From: Flavobacteriales bacterium
GTDB taxonomy: Bacteria; Bacteroidota; Bacteroidia; JACJYZ01
Assembly: GCA_020635855.1 (NCBI GenBank)
Contig: JACJYZ010000004.1
Span: 248,001-312,000, forward strand
Direction: 5' to 3'
DNA: 64,000 nt
Shown here piece after piece: positions 17,740-25,150 of the stretch. The position numbers were made by a program, and so were the translations under genes. Numbering within the stretch: the first letter of the stretch is position 1; every line of letters starts with the position of its first letter. The notes under the pieces were generated by a model, which was not told where the DNA came from, made no database searches, and was given only the letters and a program-made list of their open reading frames with translations.

Positions 17740-18158
17740 CACAGCAATCGCAAGGAAGTGCCATTGTAAACAGGATGATGAAAGACGATGCCTTCAGCCG
17801 ATGGCTGGGCATTGAAGTAATTGAATCAGGTCCGGGCTTGTCCGTATTGCGCATGAAAGTGCGAGCAGAAATGATGAACGGCTTTGGTGTGGGGCACGGC
17901 GGGATCACCTTTTCACTGGCCGACAGTGCACTTGCATTTGCATCCAACGCACACGGGCGCCTCAGCCTGGCGCTGGAAGTATCCATTTCATTTCCCACAC
18001 CGGTGCACGAAGGAGACACACTGACCGCCCACGCGGAAGAACTCAGCCTGACCAACCGCACCGGACTTTACCTGATTACCGTTACCAACCAACACGAGGA
18101 AAAAGTGGCGGTATTCAAGGGAACCGTGTATCGCACCAGCAAAGAATGGGAGGTTTGA
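17736..18158 (+). CDS. paaI: Hotdog-fold thioesterase PaaI
   Basis: 140 residues. PaaI hydrolyses ring-hydroxylated or stalled phenylacetyl-CoA esters and rescues CoA from dead-end intermediates. The hotdog segment GFGVGHGGITFSLADSALAFA has the expected HGG turn and the catalytic Asp. The ATG overlaps the paaH stop (ATGA), so translation is coupled. Confidence 0.92.
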   Translation: MTQQSQGSAIVNRMMKDDAFSRWLGIEVIESGPGLSVLRMKVRAEMMNGFGVGHGGITFSLADSALAFASNAHGRLSLALEVSISFPTPVHEGDTLTAHAEELSLTNRTGLYLITVTNQHEEKVAVFKGTVYRTSKEWEV

Positions 18159-18177
18159 CCGCTCCAAATCAACACAT

Positions 18178-19383
18178 ATGAAAGAAGCATTTATCATTGA
18201 CGCTGTTCGCACCCCGATCGGAAATTTCGGAGGCAGCCTTGCACCGGTTCGTGCCGATGACCTGGCCGCCCACGTGATCCGAGAACTGATGAAACGTCAT
18301 CCCGACCTTCAGGCAAACGCCATCGACGATGTGATCATGGGATGTGCCAACCAGGCCGGCGAAGACAACCGCAATGTAGCGCGCATGGCCTTGTTGCTTG
18401 GCGGACTTCCTTATACCGTGCCCGGCGAAACGGTGAACCGATTGTGTGCATCCGGCATGTCGGCAGTGATACATGCCAACCGTGCCATCAAAGCGGGAGA
18501 CGGAGATGTGTTCATTGCCGGTGGCGTGGAACACATGACGCGCGGCCCCTGGGTGATTTCCAAGGTATCCAAACCGTGGGGGCGTGACGCGGAAATGCAT
18601 GACTCAAGCTTCGGATGGCGCTTCGTGAACCCTAAGATGAAAGAAATGTATGGCACCGATGGCATGGGTGAAACCGCCGAAAACCTGTTGGACCTGAAAG
18701 CGATTTCCAGGGAAGATCAGGATCGTTTCGCCTACAGGTCGCATCAAAAGGCCCATGCCGCTCGCACATCCGGAAGGCTGGCAAAAGAGATCGCACCGGT
18801 GCCGATTCCGCAACGAAAAGGAGATCCGGTGATGTTCGCAGAAGATGAATTCATCAAACCCGAAACTACACCGGAAGTACTTGCACAATTGCGCCCGGCA
18901 TTCCGGAAAGACGGAAGCGTGACCGCAGGCAATGCCTCCGGTTTGAATGACGGCGCCGCAGCCATGCTGGTTGCGTCGGATGAAGGTGTGAAGCGGTACG
19001 GCCTGAAACCGGTTGCGCGCATCGTGGCATCCGGTGTGGCGGGCGTTGAACCACGAATCATGGGCATCGGTCCGGTGAACGCTTCTGCCATCGCCTTGAA
19101 ACGGGCCAGCCTTACCCTGGCTGACATGGACATCCTGGAACTGAATGAAGCTTTCGCCGCACAAGTGTTATCCTGCACCAGAACCTGGGACATTGACGAC
19201 GAAGATGACAGGTTGAACCCGAACGGTGGGGCCATCGCAATGGGCCATCCGCTGGGCATGTCGGGCACCCGCATCCTGCAAACCGCTGCACTTCAGCTGC
19301 AGGAAACAGGCAAACGCTATGCGCTGGTGACCATGTGCATCGGGGTTGGACAAGGCTACGCAACGATCATTGAGCGCTGCTGA
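18178..19383 (+). CDS. paaJ: 3-oxoadipyl-CoA / 3-oxo-5,6-dehydrosuberyl-CoA thiolase
   Basis: 401 residues. It cleaves the beta-keto CoA esters of the phenylacetate pathway to acetyl-CoA and succinyl-CoA or 2,3-dehydroadipyl-CoA. The nucleophile cysteine lies in VNRLCASGMSAV, the substrate and acid/base motifs are LNEAFAAQ and NPNGGAIAMGHPLGMSGTR, and the second Cys is in MCIGVGQGYA. It closes the paa operon. Its stop adjoins the corA stop, with no clear terminator between. pcaF of the beta-ketoadipate pathway is nearly identical, so the name rests on context. Confidence 0.93.
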   Translation: MKEAFIIDAVRTPIGNFGGSLAPVRADDLAAHVIRELMKRHPDLQANAIDDVIMGCANQAGEDNRNVARMALLLGGLPYTVPGETVNRLCASGMSAVIHANRAIKAGDGDVFIAGGVEHMTRGPWVISKVSKPWGRDAEMHDSSFGWRFVNPKMKEMYGTDGMGETAENLLDLKAISREDQDRFAYRSHQKAHAARTSGRLAKEIAPVPIPQRKGDPVMFAEDEFIKPETTPEVLAQLRPAFRKDGSVTAGNASGLNDGAAAMLVASDEGVKRYGLKPVARIVASGVAGVEPRIMGIGPVNASAIALKRASLTLADMDILELNEAFAAQVLSCTRTWDIDDEDDRLNPNGGAIAMGHPLGMSGTRILQTAALQLQETGKRYALVTMCIGVGQGYATIIERC

Positions 19384-20445
19384 TCACATCCACTTCTTGC
19401 GTCGGAAATACCAGAGCATGCCAAGGGTAATAGCGATCATGGCCGCCCATGCGACGTAGTACCCGTATCGCAGATGAAGTTCCGGCATGTTGTCGAAGTT
19501 CATCCCGTAGATCCCTGCTATGAAGGTAAGAGGTATGAAGATAGACGCCATGATGGTAAGCACCTTCATGATGTTGTTCATCCGGTTGCTTTGCATGGCG
19601 TGATAAAGGTCCTGCAGGGATGACAACATTTCCCGGTTGCCTTCCAGTTGATCGATGATTTGAATGGTATGGTCGTACAGATCCCGGAAATACTTCAGGG
19701 TGGATTTATCAAGGATGTCATCCCCGCACCGTTCGATGTAACCAACGGCTTCGCGCAGGGGGAAGATGGCCTTCCGCAATTCGATAAACTGGGCTTTCAA
19801 TCGCTGAATCTCCAACAGTGAATCTGAATCGTCAGCGGTATCCTTCACCAGTTGATCTTCCAGGATTTCCATGCGAAGTGCAATCCTTTCCAGGATTACG
19901 AAGTACCTGTCCACCACCGCATCCAGCAGCAGGTATGCCAGGTAGTCGGCTTTGTACTCACGCACCCTTCCCTTTTTGTTGCGGATCCGGTCACGAACGG
20001 GTTCGAAAATATCTCCTGGCTTTTCCTGGAATGAAACCAGGTAATTCTTCCCCAGCACAATGCTCACCTGCTCGGCATCGATTTCGTCCTGCTCGTTCAT
20101 ATCGATCATCTTCAGGGTGAAGAAGAGATAACTCTCATACTCCTCGGCCTTGGGTCTGTGATCAATGTTCAACACATCTTCAAGCACCAGCGGGTGGATA
20201 TCGAATTTTTTTCCCAGGGCTTCGATTCTTTCCACATCGTGGATGCCATCCATGTTCACCCACAGCACACCGCTGGGCGGGACGGAAGGAATTTCACTCA
20301 GATCCCCGGTACGGTTCTCACTCAATTGGTCGGGGTCAAACGAAATCCAATGAAGATGCCCTTTGATGTTGGTGTGGGTACCCGTATAGATGAGTGCACC
20401 GGGAGGGAGCCCGGGCGCTTTTTTCTGTCTGCGCCTTTTTGACAT
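19384..20445 (-). CDS. corA: CorA-type magnesium/cobalt transporter
   Basis: 353 residues. A large cytoplasmic N-terminal domain (to about 290, starting KRRRQKKAPGLPPGALIYTG) is followed by two C-terminal membrane helices. The first ends in the ion-selectivity loop YGMNFDNMPEL (GMN motif), and the C-terminus is basic (WYFRRKKWM). CorA forms a pentameric Mg2+ channel in the inner membrane. It is divergent from the sigma-factor gene. Confidence 0.94.
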   Translation of the reverse strand: MSKRRRQKKAPGLPPGALIYTGTHTNIKGHLHWISFDPDQLSENRTGDLSEIPSVPPSGVLWVNMDGIHDVERIEALGKKFDIHPLVLEDVLNIDHRPKAEEYESYLFFTLKMIDMNEQDEIDAEQVSIVLGKNYLVSFQEKPGDIFEPVRDRIRNKKGRVREYKADYLAYLLLDAVVDRYFVILERIALRMEILEDQLVKDTADDSDSLLEIQRLKAQFIELRKAIFPLREAVGYIERCGDDILDKSTLKYFRDLYDHTIQIIDQLEGNREMLSSLQDLYHAMQSNRMNNIMKVLTIMASIFIPLTFIAGIYGMNFDNMPELHLRYGYYVAWAAMIAITLGMLWYFRRKKWM

Positions 20446-20485
20446 AATTGATCGGGTGTTGCGAACGAATATAGGAGAAATGTCT

Positions 20486-20493
20486 TAGTTTTG
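20486..20493 (+). promoter_or_regulatory. Candidate -7 element (TAGTTTTG) for the sigma-factor gene
   Basis: It fits TAnnTTTG and lies 23 bp before the ATG at 20517. A TTG 24 nt upstream is a weak -33 candidate. Confidence 0.3.
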
Positions 20494-20516
20494 AATTAGG
20501 AAATCATCGCAAGGGC

Positions 20517-21095
20517 ATGAAACCACATCCCGCTCTCACAGATGAAGCCCTGATCAACGGCATCATACAGGGAGAGAACAAGGATCTTTTCAGTGAAATC
20601 TATCGTCGTTACCGGGAGAAGGTATCTGACAAGTGCTTTGGAATGACACATAATCGTTCCATAGCCGAAGATCTTACGCAGGATATTTTTGTAAAGACCA
20701 TGGAAAAGCTGACAGGTTTCCGGAACCAGTCGCAATTTTCCACCTGGCTATACGCCATCACCTATAACCATTGCATTGAGTATTTACGTAAAACCAAACG
20801 CATCCGGTTTGACGACTGGGAGTCGGCGCTGGATATACCCGATGAGGTGGAAGACGTGGATGTAAAGATGGTGCTTGAACTGGCCGAAGAAAGACTCACG
20901 TTGCTGCTGGAAATGTTGAAACCGGAAGACAAAGCGATCATTGTGATGAAGTTCCATGAGAACATGTCCGTGAAGAGCATCCAGGAAATCCTGCACCTGG
21001 CTACTGATAGTGCGGCAAAGATGAAGATCAACCGCGCAAAGAAAAGGCTGGTGGCCCTGTACCAAAAGTTTTATCCTGCACTGAAGGAATCCTGA
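20517..21095 (+). CDS. ECF-like sigma-70 family RNA polymerase sigma factor
   Basis: 192 residues. Region 2 is clear (MTHNRSIAEDLTQDIFVKTMEKL, then FRNQSQFSTWLYAITYNHCIEYLR), and the C-terminal region 4 helix-turn-helix covers about 130-185 (KPEDKAIIVMKFHENMSVKSI). There is no region 3, as in ECF (group 4) factors. No anti-sigma gene with a membrane segment and an N-terminal zinc-binding domain is next to it. The following gene (21101) encodes an exported protein 5 bp downstream, so they are probably one transcript. The regulon is unknown. Confidence 0.9.
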   Translation: MKPHPALTDEALINGIIQGENKDLFSEIYRRYREKVSDKCFGMTHNRSIAEDLTQDIFVKTMEKLTGFRNQSQFSTWLYAITYNHCIEYLRKTKRIRFDDWESALDIPDEVEDVDVKMVLELAEERLTLLLEMLKPEDKAIIVMKFHENMSVKSIQEILHLATDSAAKMKINRAKKRLVALYQKFYPALKES

Positions 21096-21100
21096 CCCGT

Positions 21101-21577
21101 ATGAGACCCGCTTTACACATCCACCTCCTGAACAAACGCGCCCTGATCGTTGCCGGTCTGCTCGTGGCAATGCACAGTGTAAGTGCTCAGGAATCCATCC
21201 CCACGGAAGTTCGCCAGGAGGTATTGCACATGTATCCCGCCATGGAAATCGTGGACGCCTTCGAAGAAGGACAGGACCTGGGTGTGGTGCTGCTGGGCGA
21301 CGGCCAGCAATACAAGATTGCCTACTTCAATGCAGCGGGGAAGTGGGAATTCACTCGATGGAGCATCGAACGCGACGAAGTGCCGCTGCTGATCCTGGGT
21401 GTGCTCGATTCCATCATGCCCGAATTCCGGATCGAATCCATCAACCGGGAACAGGGATCCGAAGTGGTACGCTATGTATTCAATATGTCCGATGGAGCGA
21501 AGAACGAATTGGTGGTGCTCTCTTCGGAGGGTGATTTGATTAAGAAGGTGGCTTTGGCAGATCTGGACGAAGAGTAG
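21101..21577 (+). CDS. Exported hypothetical protein, possibly PepSY-like
   Basis: 158 residues with a basic N-terminus and a signal peptide (LIVAGLLVAMHSVSAQ). The mature part resembles two alpha/beta units with a conserved VRQEVLHMYPAMEIVDAFEEG start, loosely like PepSY/BLIP-type periplasmic domains, but I cannot assign a family. It follows the sigma factor by 5 bp, so it may be the regulator's partner or its first target. It ends in a short acidic tail (LADLDEE). Confidence 0.65.
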   Translation: MRPALHIHLLNKRALIVAGLLVAMHSVSAQESIPTEVRQEVLHMYPAMEIVDAFEEGQDLGVVLLGDGQQYKIAYFNAAGKWEFTRWSIERDEVPLLILGVLDSIMPEFRIESINREQGSEVVRYVFNMSDGAKNELVVLSSEGDLIKKVALADLDEE

Positions 21578-21641
21578 CGAAAATATTAACATTTCAAATC
21601 AAGGATGATTATATTTAGATGTAAACTTTGACTGAGAGGTC

Positions 21642-21866
21642 ATGAACGCAAAAGACAAGAAAAGCAAACCCCAGGATGGGGCAGCCCGGAAAAAAGGCCT
21701 GAAAGGTCAGACGCCGGGCAGAAAAGGAGGGTTCCCTAAAAAGTCAAAAGCAGCGGACCCTTTCATGGATGATGAAGATGATGATGATGCGCTTTCACTG
21801 GACGTTGACTTCGGGGAAGACAATTTTCTGGAACCCGACGACAGTGATGATGATGACTCCTGGTAG
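21642..21866 (+). CDS. Small charge-segregated hypothetical protein
   Basis: 74 residues. The first half is basic (MNAKDKKSKPQ... KGLKGQTPGRKGGFPKKSK), the second strongly acidic (MDDEDDDDALSLDVDFGEDN). There is no signal peptide or membrane helix, and it is probably disordered. Similar short Lys-then-Asp proteins occur in Bacteroidota without known function. It is followed by a plausible terminator at 21876-21909. Confidence 0.6.
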   Translation: MNAKDKKSKPQDGAARKKGLKGQTPGRKGGFPKKSKAADPFMDDEDDDDALSLDVDFGEDNFLEPDDSDDDDSW

Positions 21867-21875
21867 CCTTTCCCC

Positions 21876-21909
21876 GCCATCGGATCCGGTGGCTCCTAAC
21901 TTTTTTTTC
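21876..21909 (+). terminator. Probable Rho-independent terminator after the 21642-21866 gene
   Basis: A six-pair stem (GCCATC / GGTGGC with one G-T pair) closes a GGATCC loop. Seven bases later there is an eight-T run at 21901-21908. The gap between stem and T-run lowers confidence. Confidence 0.5.
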
Positions 21910-21911
21910 TC

Positions 21912-22772
21912 ATGAGTTTGCTGCCGGTTGCCCGACGCATGTTGGCGCTTACTTGCCTGGCAATGCTTGCCTTCGTATGGCCTTCATCACAAGCCTCTGA
22001 ACCTACCGCGCTGTCTGTGATGGAAAGCATGTTCGCCAGGATGGATAGCCTACGGACACTGCAGTTCTACCTTGTCAACTGGGAAAGGATCGAAGGCAAA
22101 CTCATGTCGGGTGAGCAGCGGGTATGGCTTCAGACCCGTCCTTTCCAGTGCTACATTTACATGATTGCCCCCCAAAGAGGTGCGGAACTGTTATACGCAG
22201 GACCCAAAACGGGAGGAGAAGCGATTTACAATCCCAAAGGATTTCCATACATGAAGATCAACCTGGATCCCATGGGTGAAACCATTCGCAAGAACAACCA
22301 CCACACCATCTTCGAACTCGGATTCCAATACCTGTCGGACATCTTACGTGACCTGAACAACCGTAACATGCTGAATGTGGAACTGGAAGGTGTTCGTGAA
22401 GTGGCAGGCAGGAATTGCACGGTGATCAAGGCCACCGTTCCGTCTTTCAAAACCGAGAATCATACGGTTGAAAAATGGGAAACGCTCGTTAGCATCGCAC
22501 GCAAAAAAAATCTCAGTGAATACATGCTGATGGAAATGAACCCAGATACCGATGACTATGAGGACGTAGAAGCCGGTCAGGTGATAAGGATCCCCTCCGC
22601 CTACGCACAATCGTTTGAATTGGCTATAGACAATGAAACACGTGTACCTGTCGAGATATCCGTTTTCGACGCTAAAGGCTTATTCGAAAAATACCTCTAC
22701 AAAAACGTTCGCATCAATCCCTTCATCCCACCGGCGACTTTTTCCGAGACCAACCTGGGAAGGATCAAATAA
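21912..22772 (+). CDS. DUF1571-like (LolA-fold) exported protein with a LysM-like insert
   Basis: 286 residues with a signal peptide (LALTCLAMLAFVWPSSQAS). Residues about 35-180 resemble DUF1571/LolA-like periplasmic domains (MDSLRTLQFYLVNWERIEGK, NPKGFPYMKINLDPMG). Residues about 183-229 have the spacing of a LysM module (NHTVEKWETLVSIARKKN, MEMNP, VEAGQVIRIPSAY). The sheet then resumes (SFELAIDNETRVPVEI, KGLFEKYLYKNVRIN). The LysM-like unit therefore seems inserted into the fold and not appended. A role at the cell wall or in lipoprotein handling is inference. Confidence 0.7.
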   Translation: MSLLPVARRMLALTCLAMLAFVWPSSQASEPTALSVMESMFARMDSLRTLQFYLVNWERIEGKLMSGEQRVWLQTRPFQCYIYMIAPQRGAELLYAGPKTGGEAIYNPKGFPYMKINLDPMGETIRKNNHHTIFELGFQYLSDILRDLNNRNMLNVELEGVREVAGRNCTVIKATVPSFKTENHTVEKWETLVSIARKKNLSEYMLMEMNPDTDDYEDVEAGQVIRIPSAYAQSFELAIDNETRVPVEISVFDAKGLFEKYLYKNVRINPFIPPATFSETNLGRIK

Positions 22773-22775
22773 TAC

Positions 22776-23402
22776 CTATCTGGATACGTGGTGGTGCACA
22801 CCGTTCTGGGAAGGCAGGCCATGAAATACCATGTTCTCCACCTTCTTGTAACCCGTACCTTTGGCTGCAAAATCCTGTGCCTGCCTGAGTACTTCCGGGG
22901 ACAACAAGAACATCAGCGGCTGCTCCACCTGCGAAAAGTTTTTCATCGCTTTGCGGATGCGCTGGTTCCAGGTCTTACCCATCACGAGGTAGTCATTCGG
23001 ATCGATGGTTTTCCGGCAGGCCGGGTCCCCACAATCACATGCCATGGGTTCTTCGATGTTCAGCAGTCCATACTCGCAGGTCAGCTCCTCACCGGGTTGA
23101 ATGTCCCGAACCGCAATATCAAAGCCCCATGCAGTGCTCATGGTTGACGGATTGCAATGGTGATTCACGTATTTGGCATGATCGGCGCTCAGCACCCTCC
23201 TGCCCTTTTCATCACGAAAACTGTAGCGCTCAACGTAAGCTGCATGCCTGGGATCCATGACAATCGGATTGGTGGGTTCAAGCACTATGTCAAGCGGATC
23301 CAAAGCAAATACGATGGTACCTGCCGGGATCAAACGGGTGGCCAATACGCCAACTCCAATGTTCTCGCTGATCTGCTTGATTTCGGTATGAGGGTGGATC
23401 AT
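22776..23402 (-). CDS. SET-domain protein, putative protein lysine methyltransferase
   Basis: 208 residues. SET core features are visible: GVGVLATRLIPAGTIVFAL at the N-terminus, YVNHHCNPSTMSTAWGFDI (the NHxCxPN-like motif), IQPGEELTCEYG, and a post-SET-like cysteine cluster (MACDCGDPACRKTI). The C-terminal 60 residues are helical and unknown. SET proteins in bacteria methylate protein lysines, but few targets are known. It is convergent with the DUF1571-like gene (3-bp gap) and divergent from the REC-phosphatase gene. Confidence 0.85.
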   Translation of the reverse strand: MIHPHTEIKQISENIGVGVLATRLIPAGTIVFALDPLDIVLEPTNPIVMDPRHAAYVERYSFRDEKGRRVLSADHAKYVNHHCNPSTMSTAWGFDIAVRDIQPGEELTCEYGLLNIEEPMACDCGDPACRKTIDPNDYLVMGKTWNQRIRKAMKNFSQVEQPLMFLLSPEVLRQAQDFAAKGTGYKKVENMVFHGLPSQNGVHHHVSR

Positions 23403-23515
23403 GTGTGTTTTTTGGGTTATGTTTTTATTTAGACGGGATAAAGAAAAAAGGTCACAATAGTCCGGCCCTTTTGAAAAAGAAAACCTAATTTAGCGCAGAG
23501 CATGCTCACTGTAAC

Positions 23516-24685
23516 ATGGGAGAATTCCACGAAAAAATTTTGATCGTTGAAGATAACCGCATGAATATTGCGGCAATCAAAGCGAGCTTGAAGGGCCTGA
23601 ATGAGGATTACATTTTGCTGGAGGCGGAAACTGCGTCCGAAGGCATTCGCCTGGCTCGACGGGAAAAACCGGCCCTGATTCTTCTGGACATCCGACTGCC
23701 CGACATGGACGGCTTCGAACTTGCAAAAACATTGAAAGCCGCCAAGCAAACCAAGTACATTCCTATTATCTATATCTCCGGGCTGGACGATATGGATTCC
23801 AAACTAACCGCCTTCACCACCGGAGGCGTGGATTACATCACCAAGCCTTTCCATCGCCAGGAAGTCATGGCCCGGGTCAATACCCAACTCAAGATCCATC
23901 GCCTGCAGAACAACCTGGCTACCCGGAACAGGGAGATCCAGGAAAGCATCGGCTATGCAAAGCAGATCCAGGAAGCACTGATGCCTTCAGAGTCCCAACT
24001 CAAAGAGGACCTCGGGCAATACTTCATCTTTTTTCAACCCAAAGACATTCTTTCGGGTGACATGTATTGGGCGCGGGAATACCATGGTGATGTGTTGATC
24101 GCCTGCATCGACTGTACCGGCCACGGCATTCCCGGTGCACTGATCTCACTCGTAGGTCACAACCTGTTGAACCAGGCCACCGGCCTTGAAAAAAACCTCA
24201 GTCCGGCAGAAATCCTCCAGGAAGTGGATCGCAAATTGATCGAAACCCTGAACCAAAGTGGTGTGGAAGGCAAGAACCAGGATGGAATGGACATCGCCCT
24301 GTGCCGCATCTCCAAGAAAAAATCCAAGCTGGTGTTCGCAGGCGCCTATCGACCCATGTATCTTGTACGTAATGGCGTATGTGATGAATGGAAAGGTGAT
24401 AAACAGCCCGTAGGTGGCACACAGGTGAAGAAGAAGGTATTCACCAACCAGGAAATCAGCCTGAAGAAAGGAGACATGGTATACCTCCTTACAGACGGAT
24501 TTACCGATCAGTTCGGCAGCGAAGAAGACAAGAAATTCTCCGGAAAACGCTTGCGGAAACTACTCGCTGAGATTGGCGATAAATCTGTAAAAGAGCAGAA
24601 AAAAATCCTGCAACAAACATTTCAGGATTGGGCTTCCGGACATGAACAGGTGGATGATGTCCTGCTCATCGGTCTGTCCTTCTGA
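23516..24685 (+). CDS. Response regulator with PP2C/SpoIIE-type phosphatase output
   Basis: 389 residues. The N-terminal receiver domain (about 6-125) has acidic residues EDN and phospho-acceptor D58 in LILLDIRLPDMDG, plus the conserved Lys in YITKPF. A coiled linker (about 125-165, QNNLATRNREIQESIGYAKQ) leads to a SpoIIE/RsbU-type PP2C domain with metal-site motifs GDMYWAREYHGDVLIACIDC, TGHGIPGA and LLTDGFTDQFG. Such proteins dephosphorylate anti-sigma-antagonist-like proteins; no STAS or anti-sigma kinase gene is next to it. It is convergent with the Hpt gene. Confidence 0.92.
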   Translation: MGEFHEKILIVEDNRMNIAAIKASLKGLNEDYILLEAETASEGIRLARREKPALILLDIRLPDMDGFELAKTLKAAKQTKYIPIIYISGLDDMDSKLTAFTTGGVDYITKPFHRQEVMARVNTQLKIHRLQNNLATRNREIQESIGYAKQIQEALMPSESQLKEDLGQYFIFFQPKDILSGDMYWAREYHGDVLIACIDCTGHGIPGALISLVGHNLLNQATGLEKNLSPAEILQEVDRKLIETLNQSGVEGKNQDGMDIALCRISKKKSKLVFAGAYRPMYLVRNGVCDEWKGDKQPVGGTQVKKKVFTNQEISLKKGDMVYLLTDGFTDQFGSEEDKKFSGKRLRKLLAEIGDKSVKEQKKILQQTFQDWASGHEQVDDVLLIGLSF

Positions 24686-24691
24686 TATCGA

Positions 24692-25048
24692 TCAGCTCTT
24701 TAATTTTTCAGCCTCGCCTTTCAGTTCACCAATGGCTTCCATGCATACCTTTTTCATGGTATCCACCAGTTGTGGGATCTCCTCAAGGTCATTGCGATCT
24801 CCCGCATTGCGTTCGATTTTACGCACAACTTCCTTCAGGTTATCAATGCCCATGTAGTCGATATTGGGCTTGATCGTGTGGGCAATGTCCCTTACTTCCT
24901 GCCAGTTCTGGCTCTGCATGTTTTGTTCCAGGCTGGATAAATAACCGGGGATTTTATCATTGAACAATTCGATCATTTCGATCACAAACGTTGAGTCCCC
25001 ACCGGAAAGGTCGTTGAGGTATGACAGGTTGATAACAGACATATCCAT
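24692..25048 (-). CDS. Stand-alone histidine phosphotransfer (Hpt) protein
   Basis: 118 residues, all-helical. The phospho-acceptor is H57 in DIAHTIKPNIDYMG. Hpt proteins relay phosphate between the receiver of a hybrid kinase and a second response regulator. It lies 102 bp downstream of a hybrid kinase that ends in a receiver but has no Hpt domain, so it very likely completes that relay. The nearby NtrC-type regulator and REC-PP2C protein are candidate acceptors. Confidence 0.9.
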   Translation of the reverse strand: MDMSVINLSYLNDLSGGDSTFVIEMIELFNDKIPGYLSSLEQNMQSQNWQEVRDIAHTIKPNIDYMGIDNLKEVVRKIERNAGDRNDLEEIPQLVDTMKKVCMEAIGELKGEAEKLKS

Positions 25049-25150
25049 CTTCTTTTGTGTTTGGAGGTTCCACTTTCAGAATTGATGTCAAGCCTAGTAA
25101 ATATAGGTAATTTCCCCGTATTTTCAAAACCCGCCAGATCGTCTTTTGCG

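Noticed and set aside
16555..17742. A 395-codon open frame on the minus strand opposite paaH
   Set aside because: It exactly shadows paaH, has no domain, and its composition (many His, Phe, Asp) is what the reverse of a GC-balanced coding frame gives.
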